Positions 19,501-28,403 of a DNA stretch of 64,000 bases are shown here, piece after piece. Both the position numbers and the translations under genes were made by a program. Position 1 is the first letter of the stretch. Each line of letters begins with the position of its first letter. A model generated the notes under the pieces. It was given only the letters and a program-made list of their open reading frames with translations, was not told the origin of the DNA and made no database searches. This DNA is from Algoriphagus locisalis (lineage in GTDB: Bacteria; Bacteroidota; Bacteroidia; Cytophagales; Cyclobacteriaceae): positions 186,001-250,000 of the forward strand of contig NZ_FPBF01000006.1 in assembly GCF_900116615.1 (NCBI RefSeq). Direction: 5' to 3'.

Positions 19501-19821
19501 CTAGGAATGGGCAAAGCCATCGGTGCCCGAACTTGGGGTGGAGAAGTTTGGCTTTCTGGTTCAAATACCTTGACAGATAATGGCATCGCCAGAGCACCAA
19601 TGAATGGAGTGTATGGCGAAGAAGGCGAATGGCTCATCGAAGGAGTCGGCTTTATCCCGGATATCGAAGTGATCAATATGCCTAAGGCGACTTTCGAAGG
19701 TAAAGATGCGCAATTGGAAGCAGCGATCGAGCATTTGAAAGAATTGATCAAGGCGGATCCAAGACCTATTCCTCAGGCTCCTGCCTATCCTGATAAGAGT
19801 TTTAAAAATGGCAAGAATTAA
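16570..19821 (+). CDS. Tricorn protease homolog (S41 family), exported
   Basis: A 1083-residue protein with a signal peptide ending CNFSIAQS. Residues about 30-300 and 310-560 are two PD40/WD-type beta-propellers (repeats such as PKISPDGQWVAYA, IFSPDGKSIL, AWSPDGKWLAYA). A tricorn C1 segment follows with the general-base His in LSVLHTSVRGGD (about residue 740), then a PDZ domain (ISEGDIITHIDGVAV), and the S41 core with nucleophile Ser in DEFTASDGEAF (about 966) and Glu in WLIEGVGFIPD. It is predicted to process oligopeptides in the periplasm. The sulfatase gene 30 bases downstream may be cotranscribed. Confidence 0.94.
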   Translation: MPKFYLPLFFLICNFSIAQSSRGYFMHPDLNGDQLVFVAEGDIWRVPVAGGNAIRLTSHPGDESDPKISPDGQWVAYAASYEGPTEVYVMPIAGGLPKRLTYEPASSIPTAWKSATEIAYVTNQYSTLPKLNTVTVDVESGEKQLLPLEMAAEGSFSEDGSTYFFVRPTFHNNVTKRYEGGTARQVWQYTDGAAEAVKLTKDYNGEDHHPVPHQGKVYFLSSRDGIVNVWSMDENGGALAQLSKEPSFDVREFSVSGNQLVYRVGADLKLMELGSGTAKTLAIKLISDFDQLREKWVDNPMSYLSAMAVSNDGERVVMTTRGRVFSVPVKEGRTIRLSRKDGVRYRDAIFSPDGKSILTFSDESSEFEIHEYNSLGMDQGKQVSKNGTTLKFDMLPSPDGSKIAFRDLNQTIWVLDKASGSQIKVTDSDEDISSSMAWSPDGKWLAYAQAASNTFSQIHAFNIDSKKRIAMTSDRANSLSPQWSADGNWFYFLSDRNFQSAIGSPWGTRQPEPFWEKQMKIYQIGLKDGLVSPFFFNNELQKEAEKAPEKVTVTIEEDGIQERLREVPVPAGNYSNLIVTDKALYFHEIGPGMGVFYGGGAGGSEKAPLMMVPISNKPEPKAFIDNVRNYTVSLNKKYILVQSGSTYSVVVLGTSPVSDLSKTKLDISGVKYSIDPAEDWKQIFTDAWRMERDYFYDTGMHGIDWDAMHEKYLPLVDRVTTRAELSDVIGEMVGELSVLHTSVRGGDLRDGEDNISFGLLGAKLSRNDKLKGYSIDHIYLSDPDYPDEMSPLSHPDLSISEGDIITHIDGVAVMEVPDIYYLLRDKAGKQVRVSLLSTDGKAKSDQILKPMSAQAESNLRYNEWEYTRRLETEAKSDGALGYVHLRAMTSGDIGQWYRDFYPQFKKDGLVIDMRQNRGGNIDSFILEKLMREVFFYWKSRTGEPYWNMPYAFRGHLVLLVDEFTASDGEAFAEGFRRLGMGKAIGARTWGGEVWLSGSNTLTDNGIARAPMNGVYGEEGEWLIEGVGFIPDIEVINMPKATFEGKDAQLEAAIEHLKELIKADPRPIPQAPAYPDKSFKNGKN

Positions 19822-19850
19822 ATAGTTATGGATATTACGCAAAAGACAAA

Positions 19851-21155
19851 ATGAAAAGCCTTCGTTTTCTACATATTGTTTTGCTTACTATTTGTTTTTG
19901 CTTTCAGGTAAAGGCGCAACGTTCACCCAATATCATTCTAATTATGGCTGATGACTTGGGTTTCGAAACCTTGGGAGTTAATGGATCCGATGATTATAGT
20001 ACGCCCAATCTGGACAAGTTGGCCGAGGAAGGAATGAATTTTACCCAGACCTATGCCATGCCACTCTGTACTCCCTCAAGGGTGCAAATCATGACCGGAA
20101 AGTACAATTTCAGGAATTATATAGGCTTCGGTTTACTTGATCCGAATGAACAGACATTTGCGGATTACTTGAAGGAAGCTGGATACAAAACCTTTGTTGC
20201 AGGCAAATGGCAGCTTTATGGAAATGAAAAGCAGCATGAGCTGGCAGGAGGAAAAATAGGTTCGCTACCTGAAGAAGCTGGGTTCGATGAATACTTTTTG
20301 TGGCAAATCAAGGAGCTAGGAAGCAGGTATAAAGATCCACTGATTAGCTCCAATACAGGTACCCAAACCCATGAAGGTAAGTATGGGCCGGATCTGTTTA
20401 CCGAGCAGGTCAATCTCTTCATGGAGAAAAGTAAAAACGAGCCGTTTTTCATCTATTACCCGATGGCAATCACTCATGATCCTTTTGTGCCAACACCTGC
20501 AAATTCAGAGTTTGATGATTTTGACTCTAAATCCAAGATCAATGATCCGATTTACTTCGGAGAAATGGTCAACTACATGGATAAGCTGGTTGGGTTAATT
20601 GTAGCTAAAACTGAAGAACTAGGCATCCGTGAGAATACCTTGATTCTCTTCGTCGGTGATAATGGCACAGATAGAAAAGTGACTAGCTATCAAGGCGGGA
20701 TTTCAATCAAAGGGGATAAGGGAAATACAACCACCGCAGGTACGCATGTCCCTTTCATTGCAAACTGGAAAGGAAAAATTCAGCCAGGAAGTACAAATAG
20801 TAATCTGATTGACTTCACGGATTTTCTTCCGACTCTCTTGGAGACAGTTAATTTTCAAAAAGATAAGTCAGTCCAATCTGATGGATTGAGCTTTTATCCA
20901 CAGCTCTTGGGAGATAATTCTATTACACGCGAATGGATATATTGTTACTATGCTCCGAACTGGGGCAATTTTGAAAATAGTACTTACGTTCAGGACACAG
21001 ATTGGAAGCTCTATGGAGATGGTAGGATATACTCGCTTTTAGAAGATCCTTTGGAGCAAACTCCACTGAAGAAAGAAGAACTTACTAACCTAACGAAAGC
21101 TAAAATTTCCATGTTCGAGTCAGTACTAGCGGAATACGAGGTAATGGAGAAATAG
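19851..21155 (+). CDS. S1-family sulfatase, secreted
   Basis: A 434-residue exported sulfatase (signal ending FQVKAQ). It has the DD metal site IMADDLGFETLG, the formylglycine motif Cys73-T-P-S-Arg77 (LCTPSRVQIMTG), AGKWQLYG, and VGDNGTD with Asp/Asn metal ligands. The typical GKWHxG histidine is replaced: the sequence reads GKWQLYG, so one usual active-site His is missing or supplied elsewhere, which might mean changed substrate handling. It lies 29 bases after the Tricorn gene on the same strand. Confidence 0.9.
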   Translation: MKSLRFLHIVLLTICFCFQVKAQRSPNIILIMADDLGFETLGVNGSDDYSTPNLDKLAEEGMNFTQTYAMPLCTPSRVQIMTGKYNFRNYIGFGLLDPNEQTFADYLKEAGYKTFVAGKWQLYGNEKQHELAGGKIGSLPEEAGFDEYFLWQIKELGSRYKDPLISSNTGTQTHEGKYGPDLFTEQVNLFMEKSKNEPFFIYYPMAITHDPFVPTPANSEFDDFDSKSKINDPIYFGEMVNYMDKLVGLIVAKTEELGIRENTLILFVGDNGTDRKVTSYQGGISIKGDKGNTTTAGTHVPFIANWKGKIQPGSTNSNLIDFTDFLPTLLETVNFQKDKSVQSDGLSFYPQLLGDNSITREWIYCYYAPNWGNFENSTYVQDTDWKLYGDGRIYSLLEDPLEQTPLKKEELTNLTKAKISMFESVLAEYEVMEK

Positions 21156-21228
21156 CTTTAATATAGATCAATGGCGGAAGTTCTATTGGACGTTTTTCTA
21201 AAACCCTCTTCGAAGTCAAGTTAAAAAC

Positions 21229-22416
21229 TCAAAAATTCAATTGAGCCTGTAGCCTCAACAAACTTCCTGCTTGACGGTTATCCTGCACCTGAAAATCTTC
21301 GTATCGGCGATTAGAGAAAGTGTACATCGCTACTAACTCAAAAGACTTCATCGGTTGCCACTCCAATCCCAGTTCCAATTCTTTTACGGTGTAGCTTCTT
21401 GCGTCCATTTCATGCTTTTTCCCTCCATCGTAATACTGCAGGCGGGTAAATGGAATGAAATTTCCGGCGATATAGGAGAAGGTCACATAGCCACCATTGA
21501 GATTTTGAACTTCTATTTTCTGGGTTTCTTTGTTAAACTCAGGTCCTTTGCCTACCACGTATTCTGCCTGGATTCCGAATGGTCTTGGATAGAGTACAAA
21601 TGAAGCCGCTACACGCTCATCCAGGTATTCCTTGCTTTCATTGGCATTGATCTCAGGACTTGTTTCCTGCAATACATACGTGCCGCGATATGCCTGAATT
21701 CCCGGCTCAATCACTTGATTTCCAACTTTTATAGGTAGAGAGAAGCGGGTGACAACATGGAATTTTCCGTTTCTATCCTTATGATTAGCTGTCTGACCAT
21801 TGTAAACCCCCAAAGCGAAAACCCCAAAATCACCAGAGTGCTTCATCCCGTCTTTTTTCAGCTCAGTCATCATGTTCCGTTGTTGCTTATTTGCCCAGTA
21901 AAAGAACACCCCCACATCACGCTCGTCTTTTAACCCACTATTCAGCGCGTCGTCCCGATCCAAGGGAAGGCGCTGACTGCTGGATTGCATATTCTCATAG
22001 CCAAAAGGTACTTTACTCTGTCCTATTCTCAGGCGAAATTCATTTTTAAGATCTAATCCAAGATCGAAATAAGCATCTTTCAATCTTCCCACATGATCTG
22101 ATTCACCGACGGACTTTGCAAAATCCGGTTGAAAATAGAAAAATACCCGAGGATGGATCTGACCATATATTTTGAAGCGGAGTCTTCTAAGGGAAAGTGA
22201 GTTTTCCTCTCCGCCCCAAGCCTCATCACACTGCTCACATTCCAGTGCTGGATTGGTTTGAAACAAGCCATTGTAGCGAACCTGCATGTATCCGCCCAGA
22301 TGGATTTTGTCAAACCAACCCGGAGAAGTCTTTTCATCGTTTTTTTCCTCCTGAGCTTGCGCAAAGGAAAAGCTAAGAAGAAGCAGGAATGTGGCAAGTG
22401 TGAGTTTCTTAAGCAT
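21229..22416 (-). CDS. Outer-membrane porin, OprP/OprO (phosphate-selective) family-like
   Basis: The ATG at 22416 (MLKKLTLATF) gives a clean signal peptide ending SFAQAQ and is preferred over the ATG nine codons upstream. The mature protein has the porin O/P pattern: IHLGGYMQVRYNG as first strand, SLSLRRLRFKIYGQIHPRVFFYFQPDF, RLRIGQSKVPFGYEN, LPLDRDDALNSGLKDERDVG, and a final strand ending in Phe (LLRLQAQLNF). A cysteine pair ECEQC sits in an early loop. The solute is not certain; many family members in this phylum are annotated as phosphate-selective without proof. Confidence 0.85.
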   Translation of the reverse strand: MLKKLTLATFLLLLSFSFAQAQEEKNDEKTSPGWFDKIHLGGYMQVRYNGLFQTNPALECEQCDEAWGGEENSLSLRRLRFKIYGQIHPRVFFYFQPDFAKSVGESDHVGRLKDAYFDLGLDLKNEFRLRIGQSKVPFGYENMQSSSQRLPLDRDDALNSGLKDERDVGVFFYWANKQQRNMMTELKKDGMKHSGDFGVFALGVYNGQTANHKDRNGKFHVVTRFSLPIKVGNQVIEPGIQAYRGTYVLQETSPEINANESKEYLDERVAASFVLYPRPFGIQAEYVVGKGPEFNKETQKIEVQNLNGGYVTFSYIAGNFIPFTRLQYYDGGKKHEMDARSYTVKELELGLEWQPMKSFELVAMYTFSNRRYEDFQVQDNRQAGSLLRLQAQLNF

Positions 22417-22482
22417 CGTAATAGTTTTTGAAGAACTGGCCAATCGATTTTGTCAGGGAGAAAAGATGAAGTGGAATACAGC

Positions 22483-22929
22483 TTAGTCATTGATTTTATG
22501 GAGTACTTCTCCTGTGGCGGAGAAAATGACTTTCCACTCTTCTGTGAAATTCTCAAGCTCTACTTTGTAGGTGACTTGCGAACCTTCTGTTATTTTCTTT
22601 GCACCGTCGATTCTTAGGTCTTTGAAATCAGAATTGATTTTGGAAGTCACTTGGTTTGGCAGATCCCCTTTGGAGATTTCTTCCTCATGCTTAAGCATAT
22701 TGCCAGCGGCGTCATACCAGATTTCATGATCTGTACCCCAGCCAATTTCAAAATCCACATTGTAGTTGTCACCATCCAATTCCCATTCTATGTCTGATGC
22801 TTTTGGGAATTCCTTTCTGAAATTGTTTGCCACTACAGAAGGCACTTCACTTGGATGTATATCCTGGGCAAAAGTGGCTGCGGAAATAAGTGTTAGAGCT
22901 GATGCCATTAGTGTGATTTGCTTTTTCAT
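22483..22929 (-). CDS. PepSY-like periplasmic protein
   Basis: A 148-residue exported protein (signal MKKQITLMASALTLISAATFAQ) made of two similar halves. The first contains VVANNFRKEFPKASDIEWELDGDNYNV and the second KINSDFKDLRIDGAKKITEGSQVTYKVEL. This two-repeat form is that of the PepSY-like (Pfam 11396) proteins of Bacteroidota, thought to be structural relatives of beta-lactamase inhibitor proteins, of unknown role. It lies just upstream of the porin gene and may be cotranscribed with it (67 bases apart). Confidence 0.83.
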   Translation of the reverse strand: MKKQITLMASALTLISAATFAQDIHPSEVPSVVANNFRKEFPKASDIEWELDGDNYNVDFEIGWGTDHEIWYDAAGNMLKHEEEISKGDLPNQVTSKINSDFKDLRIDGAKKITEGSQVTYKVELENFTEEWKVIFSATGEVLHKIND

Positions 22930-23195
22930 TTTTGTATAGTTTTTAAGTTATACCTCAAAGAAAAAGGGGGAATCTGGAAACAATTGGGAATCTGAAGGCG
23001 ATGGAAAAAATAGCTGCCGGAAATCCTAAAAAGAGTTTAAAGTGCAATCGCCTAAACGTGGTTTTAGCCTTTTATCCAGAATATGCTCAGTAGATGCGGA
23101 ATCTCATTGTTTCCAGACAACGAAAATTTTAAATTAGGTTACTCGTTAACTTGCTTTTAGGAATTAATTTTCCAGCATTTACCCAATCTCAGCTG

Positions 23196-24584
23196 ATGAA
23201 GAAATTACTCGTTGTCACTATTCTATTCTTGTCTTTTTATTCCTTGGGATATACTCAAACCAAGGATAAAAAGCCCAATATTATCCTGATTTTCATTGAT
23301 GATATGGGATGGGCTGATTTATCCTCTTTTGGAAATACGGATGCCCAAACGCCGAATATTGATAAGATCGCCAGTGAGGGAATTTCCTTCGAGCAGTTTT
23401 ATGTCAACTCCCCAATTTGCTCTCCGTCCCGGGTAGCAATCGCCACAGGCACTTATCCACAGCGCTGGAATATTACCTCATACCTGGACAATAGAAAGCA
23501 AAATGAGGCAAGAGGGATAGCAAATTGGCTGGATCCTTCAGCTCCTATGCTGGCGAGGAATCTACAGCAAGCTGGCTATGCTACTGGTCATTTTGGGAAG
23601 TGGCATATGGGTGGGCAGCGGGACGTCGCTGATGCTCCTCCGATCACAGACTATGGCTTTGATGAGTCCTTGACGAATTTCGAAGGGATGGGTCCCAAAC
23701 TTCTGCCTATGACCAAAGATGAGACGGGAAAAGTAGGGAAGATCTGGCAAGATGCAGAGAATTTGGGTGAAGGCTATACTTGGATGCAGCGATCTGAGAT
23801 CACGACGGGATTTGTGGATGGAGCACTGGATTTTATTGCCAAAGCGAGAGAAGAAGACAAACCATTCTATGTAAATATCTGGCCAGATGATGTTCACAGT
23901 CCTTATTGGCCACCATTTGAAGAATATGGATTGGCAAAAGAAGAGGGTAAAAGAGCACTGTATCTGGCGGTTTTGGAAGCAATGGATCAGCAAATGGGAA
24001 AGTTGTTCAAATACATCCAATCCAATGAAAAACTCAGAGAAAATACCCTGATTCTATTTTGCTCTGACAATGGCCCGGAATTAGGGGCTGGACGGGCAAG
24101 GGACTTGAAAGGCTACAAAACACATCTTTATGAGGGAGGAATTCGATCTTCTTTGATCGTATGGGGACCAGGTTTTATAGATAAAAGTGCAACAGGGAGC
24201 AGAAACAAGGAGTCAGTATTTTCTGCCATTGATTTTACGCCTTCGCTTTTAACATTTACAGAAAGCCCGAAAACCAACTTGACAGATGGGGAAAATGTCA
24301 TTGAAACTATTCTGGGAAGGTCTGATGATTCCCGAAAAGCACCTATTTTCTTTAGCCGCCCTCCTGACCGAAAGAACTATTATGGAATCGAAAATCTACC
24401 TGACCTTGCTGTGAGGGATGGAAAGTGGAAATTGCTTTGCGACTACGACGGAAGTCGTCCGGAACTCTATAACATACCCGAAGATCCAGGAGAAACAAAA
24501 AATCTAGCTGACGCAAATCCCGAAATTACCAGAAGACTAGTCAAAGAAGTCACTTCTTGGTTTGCATCTATGCCTAAGCTTTAA
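23196..24584 (+). CDS. S1-family sulfatase, secreted
   Basis: Start chosen at 23196 (MKKLLVVTILFLSF), which gives a normal signal peptide ending LGYTQ; the open frame reaches 15 codons further up. The 462-residue protein has LIFIDDMGWADL, the formylglycine motif Cys75-S-P-S-Arg79 (ICSPSRVAIATG), GKWHMGGQRD, and FCSDNGPELGAG. These give a complete S1 active site. Substrate not assignable. It stands alone between the divergent PepSY-like gene and the convergent two-component system. Confidence 0.92.
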   Translation: MKKLLVVTILFLSFYSLGYTQTKDKKPNIILIFIDDMGWADLSSFGNTDAQTPNIDKIASEGISFEQFYVNSPICSPSRVAIATGTYPQRWNITSYLDNRKQNEARGIANWLDPSAPMLARNLQQAGYATGHFGKWHMGGQRDVADAPPITDYGFDESLTNFEGMGPKLLPMTKDETGKVGKIWQDAENLGEGYTWMQRSEITTGFVDGALDFIAKAREEDKPFYVNIWPDDVHSPYWPPFEEYGLAKEEGKRALYLAVLEAMDQQMGKLFKYIQSNEKLRENTLILFCSDNGPELGAGRARDLKGYKTHLYEGGIRSSLIVWGPGFIDKSATGSRNKESVFSAIDFTPSLLTFTESPKTNLTDGENVIETILGRSDDSRKAPIFFSRPPDRKNYYGIENLPDLAVRDGKWKLLCDYDGSRPELYNIPEDPGETKNLADANPEITRRLVKEVTSWFASMPKL

Positions 24585-24779
24585 TGGAATTCTCTCACGA
24601 CGATGCTGTGATCTAGGCTTTGAGGTTTATTTCAAAATCTCGTATGTTTCAAATGATTTACCACTGATTTAAAAATCCTTCTTTCTTCACTAAATTTTGG
24701 ATTGAAACAGGAATAGCATTAACTGTCGCTATGATATGACTTCATTTAGACACATTCCAACTTTACGACCTAATAACCT

Positions 24780-26045
24780 TCAACCCATATTCACCTTAAA
24801 GCAATGCGCTCCATCAAAACTATACTTCACCTCAAATCCATACAATTTACAGATCGCGTGGACAATCGCCAGACCTAGCCCAGTGCTGGAATTGCTGCTG
24901 GTTTCTTTTTGAAAACGGTCAAAAATCTTCGAGGAGTCTAACGCTTCATGCTTTCCTGTATTTCTGATTCGAAGGGAGTTTTCTTGGATTTCCACTTGCA
25001 CTTTTCCTCCCTCCACATTGTGGAAAATCGCATTCCGAAGGAGATTACTCACAAGTATTGAGGCCAGACTCTCATCCATCTGGTAGCTAAGTATAGCAAA
25101 CTTATCCACAGTAATTTCCACGTTTCTAAATCCTGCAAAATCCTCCAAATCTTCGACAGATTGGTTTACCAATTTTGCAAAATCTACCTCAGCAGCTTCG
25201 TTAAACTGCCTGTTTTCTATTTTGGAAAGTAAAAGCAAGGACTTGTTCAGACGGGTCAAGCGCTGAATTGTCTGCAAAATCTGCCCGACATTTTCTGCAT
25301 TTTCAGCTCCAAGACTTTCCTTTTCCAGCATCAATTCCAATTTGGTGGAAATAATCGCCAAGGGAGTCTGTAACTCATGGGAAGCATTTTCGGTAAATTT
25401 CTTTTGGTTGTAAAACGTTTCTCTTGCCCGGATAATCAGCGCATTCACCGCGATTTCCAATTCCCTGAATTCCTTGGTTTCTCCTGTTACCTGAGGCAGG
25501 GGCGTTTCCTTGTCTATCCGATAAGATTTCAACTCATTCAGCAAGGAATAAAAAGGTTTCCAAAGGCGCTTGAGCACTACATTGTTGATAAGTACTATGC
25601 TTACCACTAGAATCACATACAGCCAGATAATGGAATAAAACAGATCTTCGATCAGATCGTCTTCTTCTACAGTCGAGTTGAAAACAGTAAGCTGATAGTA
25701 CTTCTCGCCATGCTTAAAAGCCGAGGTAAGCATGCGCACCGGCTCCAAATCATCTTCATTTTGCATGTAAAGCAAGGTATCCGTAAAATAATCACGCATA
25801 CCTAGTGCTTCTTTTTCCGGGATCTGGTGAATTGTAAAATTGCCCTCTTCAAAATCCTTTTTTTCAAAAATCTGCTCATCATCTGCAGTTCGATTTATGA
25901 TTAAAAGTTTGTAATTATCCAGGCCGTCATCTATGCTATCGTGGATCTCATCCAGCATGTTGAAATAAAAAATCGCAGACCAGATCGACACAATCAAAAA
26001 GATCGAAATTGAGAGATATTTGAGTGACTGGTTGAGTAGTTTCAC
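24780..26045 (-). CDS. Membrane sensor histidine kinase
   Basis: Starts with GTG at 26045, overlapping the response-regulator stop by four bases (GTGA). The 421-residue kinase has two membrane segments (about residues 9-29 and 133-157) enclosing a periplasmic sensor region of about 100 residues. The phospho-acceptor box is FTENASHELQTPLAI, followed by N box LLRNAIFHN and G2 box STGLGLAIV. It belongs to the HisKA/OmpR-partner class. The sensed signal is unknown. Confidence 0.93.
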   Translation of the reverse strand: MKLLNQSLKYLSISIFLIVSIWSAIFYFNMLDEIHDSIDDGLDNYKLLIINRTADDEQIFEKKDFEEGNFTIHQIPEKEALGMRDYFTDTLLYMQNEDDLEPVRMLTSAFKHGEKYYQLTVFNSTVEEDDLIEDLFYSIIWLYVILVVSIVLINNVVLKRLWKPFYSLLNELKSYRIDKETPLPQVTGETKEFRELEIAVNALIIRARETFYNQKKFTENASHELQTPLAIISTKLELMLEKESLGAENAENVGQILQTIQRLTRLNKSLLLLSKIENRQFNEAAEVDFAKLVNQSVEDLEDFAGFRNVEITVDKFAILSYQMDESLASILVSNLLRNAIFHNVEGGKVQVEIQENSLRIRNTGKHEALDSSKIFDRFQKETSSNSSTGLGLAIVHAICKLYGFEVKYSFDGAHCFKVNMG

Positions 26046-26719
26046 AGCTCTACAAGTTTATAGCCCACCCCATAGATGGATTGGATTTCAATTTTTGCGT
26101 CAGAAGACTGTAACTTTTTACGTAGGTTTTTGATCTGGTAATAGATAAAATCAAAATTGTCTGCCTGATCGATATGGTCGCCCCAGACATGTTCAGCAAG
26201 GGCATTTTTGGTGATTAATCGATTCTTGTTGACCAAAAAATAGTTTAGGATGTCAAACTCTTTTCGGTTCAGCGGAAATAGCAATCCGTCCACAGAAAAA
26301 GTTCTTTCACTTAAGTCAAGATTGGTGTTTGCTGTGGCAATTTGATTCGAACCACTTAGATTTTTTCTTCGAAAAACTGCCTTGATTCGGGCGTTTAATT
26401 CAGCGATGTGAAAAGGCTTTGTCAAGTAATCATCTGCCCCCAAACCTAATCCTGTCAACTTATCGTCCAAGGAATCCTTTGCTGAAATAATGATCACATT
26501 ACCGGAAATGTTGCTTTTCTTCAGCTCTTCAAGAATTTCCAAACCACTTCCACCTGGAAGCATAATGTCCAGTAGAATGCAGTCGTATTCATAGAGAGAG
26601 ACTTTCTCCATGGCAGAATCAAAATCTGCTGCATGCTCCACCAGAAACAACTCTTTTTCCAGAGATGCTTTGATAGTAGCTGCCAATTCTGGCTCGTCTT
26701 CGATCAGCAAAATTTTCAT
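26042..26719 (-). CDS. OmpR/PhoB-family response regulator
   Basis: The start at 26719 (MKILLIEDEP) fits the receiver domain; the longer frame adds seven unlikely residues. Receiver domain: acidic pair ED at 8-9, phospho-acceptor Asp51 in ILLDIMLPGG, conserved Lys in LTKPFH. The C-terminal winged helix is typical of OmpR (NRKEFDILNYFLVN, IKNLRKKL, IQSIYGVGYKL). It pairs with the overlapping kinase gene. Target genes are not evident; the divergent beta-lactamase-like lipoprotein gene 138 bases away is a candidate. Confidence 0.95.
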   Translation of the reverse strand: MKILLIEDEPELAATIKASLEKELFLVEHAADFDSAMEKVSLYEYDCILLDIMLPGGSGLEILEELKKSNISGNVIIISAKDSLDDKLTGLGLGADDYLTKPFHIAELNARIKAVFRRKNLSGSNQIATANTNLDLSERTFSVDGLLFPLNRKEFDILNYFLVNKNRLITKNALAEHVWGDHIDQADNFDFIYYQIKNLRKKLQSSDAKIEIQSIYGVGYKLVEL

Positions 26720-26857
26720 GGATCCAAAAATACAGTTCAAATCTGGAAAGAATTGGGAATTTTGATATTTACTACTTATCCAAGTTTGAAAATTCAGCAG
26801 AGTTTGGACAACTTAGCACAGACAGTGTTTTTTCCTGCTTAAGCTATATAACACCTA

Positions 26858-27766
26858 ATGAAATCAATCCCTCCATTTCCGGCGCTCCTCTTTTTATTGT
26901 CAGCTATAATAGTTATTTCCTGTCAGGAAAAAACAGAAAATGTACCTACACTCCAAGAGCAATTGCAGTCTAAACTAGACTCCATTCAAGGAGATGTTGC
27001 GGTAGCATTTTTCAATTTGTCTGATCCTTCAGACAGTTTGCTAATCAATGCAGACGAGGAATTTCATGCCGCGAGCACGATGAAAGTACCGGTGATGATA
27101 GAGCTTTATAAGCAACAAGAAGCAGGGAATCTTGATCTCAATGATTCTATTTTGCTGAAAAATGAATTCAAAAGTATCGTTGATGGCAGCCCGTATAGTA
27201 TGGATATTGGTGTTGATAGCGATGATGTTATCTATAGCAAAATAGGCACTACCGTCGCGCTGAAAGACTTGATGTTTCCCATGATCACTGTGAGTAGCAA
27301 TCTTGCCACTAACGTTCTGATCGAATTGGTAGGGGCAAAAAATGTGACTGCTACTATGAGGGATTTGGGAGCTTCCAAAATCGAAGTATTACGTGGCGTA
27401 GAAGATCAAAAAGCCTACGATCTTGGATTAAGTAATTCCACGACCGCGAAAGATCTGATGATCATCATGGCAGCCATTGCCCAGAATAAAGCTGGTACCA
27501 AGAAAGATTGTGATGAAATGATTCAAATCATGAAAGACCAGCAATTCAACGAAATCATACCTTTTTATCTACCTGAAGATGTTGCCGTAGCCCACAAAAC
27601 GGGATCTATAACGGGTGTTCACCATGATGCTGGGATAGTATATCTGCCTGATGGGAGATCCTATGTGTTGGTTTTGCTTTCGAAAAATTTAGAAGATTTT
27701 GATAAAGGAACTGAGCAGTTGGCTGGGATTTCTAAGACTGTATATGAATATGTGGTTGGGAAGTGA
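26858..27766 (+). CDS. Class A beta-lactamase-like serine hydrolase, lipoprotein
   Basis: A 302-residue lipoprotein (lipobox VISC, Cys22) with the class A fold. It has Ser73-T-M-Lys76 (HAASTMKVPVMIELY), SSN in place of the SDN box (TVSSNLATNVLIE), a possible omega-loop Glu in RGVEDQKAYDLG, and the KTG box AHKTGSITG. SxxK and KTG are intact, so it should acylate beta-lactam-like substrates. The SDN Asp to Ser change and lipid anchoring make a resistance role uncertain. It is divergent from the two-component system. Confidence 0.85.
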   Translation: MKSIPPFPALLFLLSAIIVISCQEKTENVPTLQEQLQSKLDSIQGDVAVAFFNLSDPSDSLLINADEEFHAASTMKVPVMIELYKQQEAGNLDLNDSILLKNEFKSIVDGSPYSMDIGVDSDDVIYSKIGTTVALKDLMFPMITVSSNLATNVLIELVGAKNVTATMRDLGASKIEVLRGVEDQKAYDLGLSNSTTAKDLMIIMAAIAQNKAGTKKDCDEMIQIMKDQQFNEIIPFYLPEDVAVAHKTGSITGVHHDAGIVYLPDGRSYVLVLLSKNLEDFDKGTEQLAGISKTVYEYVVGK

Positions 27767-27838
27767 TTTCAAGCCGAAAACCAATCTTGGACTTTATTTG
27801 AGTTATTTGGTTACACATATTTTCCCTATTTTTAGTCT

Positions 27839-28066
27839 GTGGAAAAACTAGCTACACATATTGTAATCGACCAGAACATCCGTTTTGGCAAACCCTGTAT
27901 TAGAGGGACAAGAATTGCAATTGTCGATATCCTCCAATGGCTGGCTTCTGGTATGAGTAATGCCGAAATACTTGAAGATTACCCGCTCCTGAAGGAAGAT
28001 CATATTTTGGCTGCGCTTGCATTTGCTGCCAACAGAGAATCTTTTATCAAAATCGTCGCAGCATAG
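27839..28066 (+). CDS. DUF433 family antitoxin-like protein
   Basis: A 75-residue protein starting at a GTG. It has the DUF433 signature: RFGKPCIRGTRIAIVDILQWLASGMSNAEIL followed by YPLLKEDHILAALAFAA. These proteins carry a small winged-helix-like fold and are usually the first gene of pairs with DUF5615 PIN-like proteins, as here. The downstream gene starts one base after its stop. Predicted antitoxin or transcriptional repressor of the pair. Confidence 0.9.
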   Translation: MEKLATHIVIDQNIRFGKPCIRGTRIAIVDILQWLASGMSNAEILEDYPLLKEDHILAALAFAANRESFIKIVAA

Positions 28067-28067
28067 C

Positions 28068-28403
28068 ATGGATTTGCTATTGGATGCAAATTTATCGTGG
28101 CGTTTGACGAAAAAACTTGAGGTCCATTTTGGAAAATGTTATCATGTGGATAGTATAAGACTAGCTGTACCAGCCAGAGATATTGACATTTGGAATTACG
28201 CGCTAAAAAGGGATTTGATTATCATTACAAATGATGATGATTTCCTAAATCTCGCTACTGTAAAGGGGTTTCCTCCCAAGGTGGTTTTGTTAAAAACTGG
28301 AAACCAAAGCAATTCCTATTTAGAGCAATTGCTAATCAAGCATAAAGAAGAAATTGTGAAATTGTCCGAGTCAATGGAATATGGTTTTTTAGAGATTGTT
28401 TAA
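28068..28403 (+). CDS. DUF5615 PIN-like toxin
   Basis: The start at 28068 (MDLLLDANLSWRL) follows the DUF433 stop by one base; longer readings into the upstream gene are rejected because the first catalytic Asp (LLLDANL) belongs at the N-terminus. The second acidic cluster is IIITNDDDFLNL in mid-protein. This acid arrangement and the 111-residue length fit the DUF5615 branch of the PIN nuclease superfamily, predicted to cut RNA. Partner of the upstream DUF433 protein. Confidence 0.88.
   Translation: MDLLLDANLSWRLTKKLEVHFGKCYHVDSIRLAVPARDIDIWNYALKRDLIIITNDDDFLNLATVKGFPPKVVLLKTGNQSNSYLEQLLIKHKEEIVKLSESMEYGFLEIV

Noticed and set aside
26858-27766. Annotating the lipoprotein as a beta-lactamase resistance gene
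   Set aside because: The SDN box is altered and the lipid anchor and context do not support a clinical-type resistance enzyme.
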